Below, in pieces: positions 61,238 to 64,000 of a stretch of 64,000 nt of DNA (positions within the stretch are counted from its first letter, which is position 1; each line of letters opens with the position of its first letter). The stretch covers positions 124,001-188,000 of the forward strand of contig JACRAT010000043.1 of assembly GCA_016234685.1 (NCBI GenBank), given 5' to 3'. The position numbers and the translations under genes are program-made. The notes under the pieces were generated by a model, which ran no database searches, had not been told where the DNA came from, and saw nothing but the letters and a program-made list of their open reading frames with translations. The stretch is from Nitrosomonadales bacterium. GTDB taxonomy: Bacteria; Pseudomonadota; Gammaproteobacteria; Burkholderiales; Gallionellaceae.

Positions 61238-63540
61238 GGCGACAGTAGCTTTTCTTTCAGCGCCTCAAGTGGCTTGACTATGGTGTCGAGCAGTGTCTCC
61301 GGCGGCAGGTTCTCCTCGTAGAAGACTTCGCTCAGCGCGCTGCTGGAATCGCGGCGACCGCTCTCATTGATGTGCGCCACCACCATCTTGGCGGGCATCT
61401 GGTACTCGACCTCGGGCGTGTCCTTCAGCGCCTTGTCCATGTAGGAGATCCAGATCGGCAGAGCCGCCGCGCCGCCGGTCTCCTTTTCGCCCAGCGTGTG
61501 CGGTGTGTCGAAACCTATCCAGGAGATGCCGACCTTGGTGGCTTGGAAGCCGCAGAACCACGCATCCATCGCATCGCTGGTGGTGCCGGTCTTGCCGGCC
61601 AGATCGTGGCGACCGAGTTGCATGGCTTTGGTCGCTGTGCCGCGCCGTACCACGTCTTGCATCATGCTGATCATGGTGTAGGCGTTGCGCACGTCGATCA
61701 CCTGCTCGGCATCCTCTCCGGCGATCACTGGCTTGGCCTTGCTCAGTACGTTGCCGTGTTCATCTTCGATGCGGTCGATGAAGTAGGGTGCGATGCGATA
61801 GCCGCCGTTGGCGAAGGTGGAATAGCCCACCAGCATCTGCATCGGTGTCACCGAGCCTGCGCCCAGCGCCGTGGTCAGGTAGGGCGGTTGCTTCTCGGCG
61901 TCGAAGCCGAAGCGGGTGACGTATTGCCGTGCGTATTCCGGCGTGATGGCCTGCATGATGCGCACCGAAACCAGATTCTTCGATTTGATGAGCGCCTCGC
62001 GCATCCGCATCGGGCCGTCGAACTTGCCGTCGTAATTCTTCGGCGACCAAGGCTCACTGCCGGTCTGGGCGGCATCGAAGCTCAGCGGTGCGTCTTGGAT
62101 GACGGTGGCGGGCGTAAAGCCTTTTTCCAGTGCTGCCGAGTAGATGAACGGCTTGAAGCTGGAGCCGGGCTGACGCCAAGCCTGTGTGACGTGGTTGAAC
62201 TGGTTACGTCCGAAATCGAAGCCGCCGACCAGCGCGTAGACCGCGCCATTGAGCGGGTTGGCGGACACGAAAGCGGATTCGACCAGTGGCAACTGCGTGA
62301 TCTGCCAAGCGTTGCTCTCGCTGCGTTGCACGCGGATGATGGAGCCGGGGCGGATGCGCTGGTTCAGAGCCACTTTGTCGCCCAATGCACGCTGGGCGAA
62401 CTTCAGCCCGTCGCCGCTGATCTCGGCCACTTCGCCGCCTTTGCAGTAGGCGACCACGCGGCTGGCGTTGGCTTGTTGCACTACGGCGGGAATCAAGCCT
62501 TCGCTATCGACGGTATCCTGCAAGGCCTCTTCCAGCGACTCTTCATCGTTGCCTTGAGCCAGATCGACATAGCCTTCCGGGCTGCGATAGCCGTGGCGAT
62601 GGTCGTATTCCAGCACGCCTTTGCGCACCGCCTCGTAAGCGGCGGTCTGGTCGGCGGCGCGGATGGTGGTGTAGACCCGATAGCCCTGGGTGTAGATGGT
62701 GTCCTGATAGCGGCTGTATGCCTCTTGGCGCACCATTTCCGCCAGATAGTCGGCGCGCACCGGGAAGATCTGGTTGCCGTGTTTGATGAGCAAGGCGGTC
62801 TGCTGTGCCGACTTGAAGGCCTTGTCGTCGATGAAGTTCAATTCGTGCATCCGCCGCAGCACGTATAGCTGACGCAGGCGGGCGCGTTTGGGGTTGGCGA
62901 CGGGGTTGTAAGCGGAAGGTGCTTTGGGCAAGCCCGCCAGCATGGCCATCTCGGCCACGTTGATCTGGTCGAGCGGCTTGCCGAAATACACTTGTGAGGC
63001 CGCCGCGAAACCGTAGGCGCGCTGTCCGAGATAGATCTGGTTGATGTAGAGCTGAAGGATCTCGTCCTTGCTCAGGTTGTGCTCGATCTTGAATGACAGC
63101 AGGATCTCGTTGAATTTGCGGGTGAGCGTCTTTTCCTTGGTGAGAAAGAAGTTGCGCGCGACCTGCATGGTGATGGTGCTGGCGCCTTGCTTGGCTCCGC
63201 CCGAGACGGAGTTGGAGAGTGCGGCGCGCAGTACGCCGAGATAATCGACGCCGCCGTGCTGATAGAAGCGGTCATCTTCTGCGGCGAGGATGGCTTTCTT
63301 CATCAAGTCAGGCACTTCTGCGACATTTACCAGTGCGCGCCGCTCCTCGCCGAATTCGCCTAGCAAGGTTCCCTCGGCACTGTAGATGCGTAATGGTATC
63401 TTGGGGCGATAGTCGGTCAGTACTTCCAGCGATGGTAGCGTGGGGTAGGTCAGGATCGCGGCGAACACCAGTATCAATAGTGGCAGCAGCGTTGCGGTGA
63501 CTAGGATTATGGCCGGGTAAAACCACCAGCGAGAGGTCAT
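61234..63540 (-). CDS. mrcA: Penicillin-binding protein 1A
   Basis: AILAAEDDRFYQHGGVDYLGVLRA (GT51), QPGSSFKPFIYSAALEKG, TGKTGTTSDAMDAWFCGF. Confidence 0.96.
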   Translation of the reverse strand: MTSRWWFYPAIILVTATLLPLLILVFAAILTYPTLPSLEVLTDYRPKIPLRIYSAEGTLLGEFGEERRALVNVAEVPDLMKKAILAAEDDRFYQHGGVDYLGVLRAALSNSVSGGAKQGASTITMQVARNFFLTKEKTLTRKFNEILLSFKIEHNLSKDEILQLYINQIYLGQRAYGFAAASQVYFGKPLDQINVAEMAMLAGLPKAPSAYNPVANPKRARLRQLYVLRRMHELNFIDDKAFKSAQQTALLIKHGNQIFPVRADYLAEMVRQEAYSRYQDTIYTQGYRVYTTIRAADQTAAYEAVRKGVLEYDHRHGYRSPEGYVDLAQGNDEESLEEALQDTVDSEGLIPAVVQQANASRVVAYCKGGEVAEISGDGLKFAQRALGDKVALNQRIRPGSIIRVQRSESNAWQITQLPLVESAFVSANPLNGAVYALVGGFDFGRNQFNHVTQAWRQPGSSFKPFIYSAALEKGFTPATVIQDAPLSFDAAQTGSEPWSPKNYDGKFDGPMRMREALIKSKNLVSVRIMQAITPEYARQYVTRFGFDAEKQPPYLTTALGAGSVTPMQMLVGYSTFANGGYRIAPYFIDRIEDEHGNVLSKAKPVIAGEDAEQVIDVRNAYTMISMMQDVVRRGTATKAMQLGRHDLAGKTGTTSDAMDAWFCGFQATKVGISWIGFDTPHTLGEKETGGAAALPIWISYMDKALKDTPEVEYQMPAKMVVAHINESGRRDSSSALSEVFYEENLPPETLLDTIVKPLEALKEKLLSP

Positions 63541-63675
63541 GGCAGGGAAGGGAGGTCAGATTGGCTGTGCGCCGATTATATCGGCTCTCGCCGATAAAAA
63601 TAACCCCGAATATTTACATGGTTGGTGGATGTTGTTACGATGGCCCAACAATTACGAAAAGACTTTAACTGGCCC

Positions 63676-64000
63676 ATGGTTAAAGGAAAACTCAATCTCC
63701 CGCTCAGTTTCTTGCGCATCAGTACACCGCCCCTGGTTGGAGTGGACATCGGCTCATCTGCGGTAAAAGTTGTCGAGTTGGCCAAGGCCTCCGGTGGTGG
63801 TTACACGCTGGAACGCTATGCCATTGAAAGCCTGCCAAAAGATGCGGTGAGCGATGGCAATATCAATAAGCTCGATGTCGTGTCCGACGCTATCCGCCGT
63901 GCGTGGGGGCGGCTGAACACCCGTATCAAAAACGTCTGTCTGGCCCTGCCCGCTTCCGCTGTCATCACCAAGAAGATACTGTTGCCCGCTGGCTTGAACG
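63676..64000 (+). CDS. pilM: Type IV pilus assembly protein PilM (partial, runs off right edge)
   Basis: My translation: ...PPLVGVDIGSSAVKVVELAKASGGGYTLERYAIESLPKDAVSDGNINKLDVVSDAIRRAWGRL...; divergent from mrcA as is common. Confidence 0.9.
   Translation, partial: MVKGKLNLPLSFLRISTPPLVGVDIGSSAVKVVELAKASGGGYTLERYAIESLPKDAVSDGNINKLDVVSDAIRRAWGRLNTRIKNVCLALPASAVITKKILLPAGLN

Noticed and set aside
61372-62868. 498-aa plus-strand ORF antisense to mrcA
   Set aside because: Shadow ORF opposite a clear PBP1A.

Overview
A 64 kb chromosomal window from what looks like a betaproteobacterium (Nitrosomonadales/Gallionellaceae-like by gene content; inferred, not tested). Most of it is ordinary housekeeping sequence: an ABC-F ATPase, murI, uvrA, hrcA, glycogen genes (glgC, GH57, malQ), aroC, glnS, cysS, a DAHP synthase, slmA-like, argB, nlpD/pcm/surE, queA, ubiJ/ubiB, tolC, mrcA and pilM. 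Four parts deserve attention. (1) About 0.59-13.3 kb: a dense, mostly co-directional, translationally coupled cluster around a divergent cbb3-like (C-family) heme-copper oxidase. It holds a CcoN-like subunit with its active-site residues present, a monoheme CcoO-like cytochrome, a second monoheme cytochrome c, CcoS-, CcoG- and FixH-like proteins, several unrecognised membrane subunits, three micro-ORFs (33, 41 and 35 aa) missing from the ORF track, a formylglycine-generating-enzyme-like protein without the catalytic cysteines, a membrane-fused spermidine-synthase-like protein, and a free-standing homolog of only the C-terminal helices of CcoN. (2) About 16.1-21.7 kb: a defence-type island with a type III restriction-modification system whose mod gene is split exactly at an A9 homopolymer (phase-variation candidate), a divergent XRE regulator and a ccdAB toxin-antitoxin pair. 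(3) 40277-40870: a GIY-YIG nuclease gene enclosed by 73-bp terminal inverted repeats (67/73 identical) built from a REP-like palindrome (CGTCATTCCGGCGNAGGCCGGAATCCAG) that recurs elsewhere in the window, including one copy split by an exact 60-bp insertion. (4) Repeat-derived peptides inserted in frame into mod and into an RluA-family gene, and a protein with four tandem NTF2-like domains. No rRNA, tRNA or CRISPR array was found.
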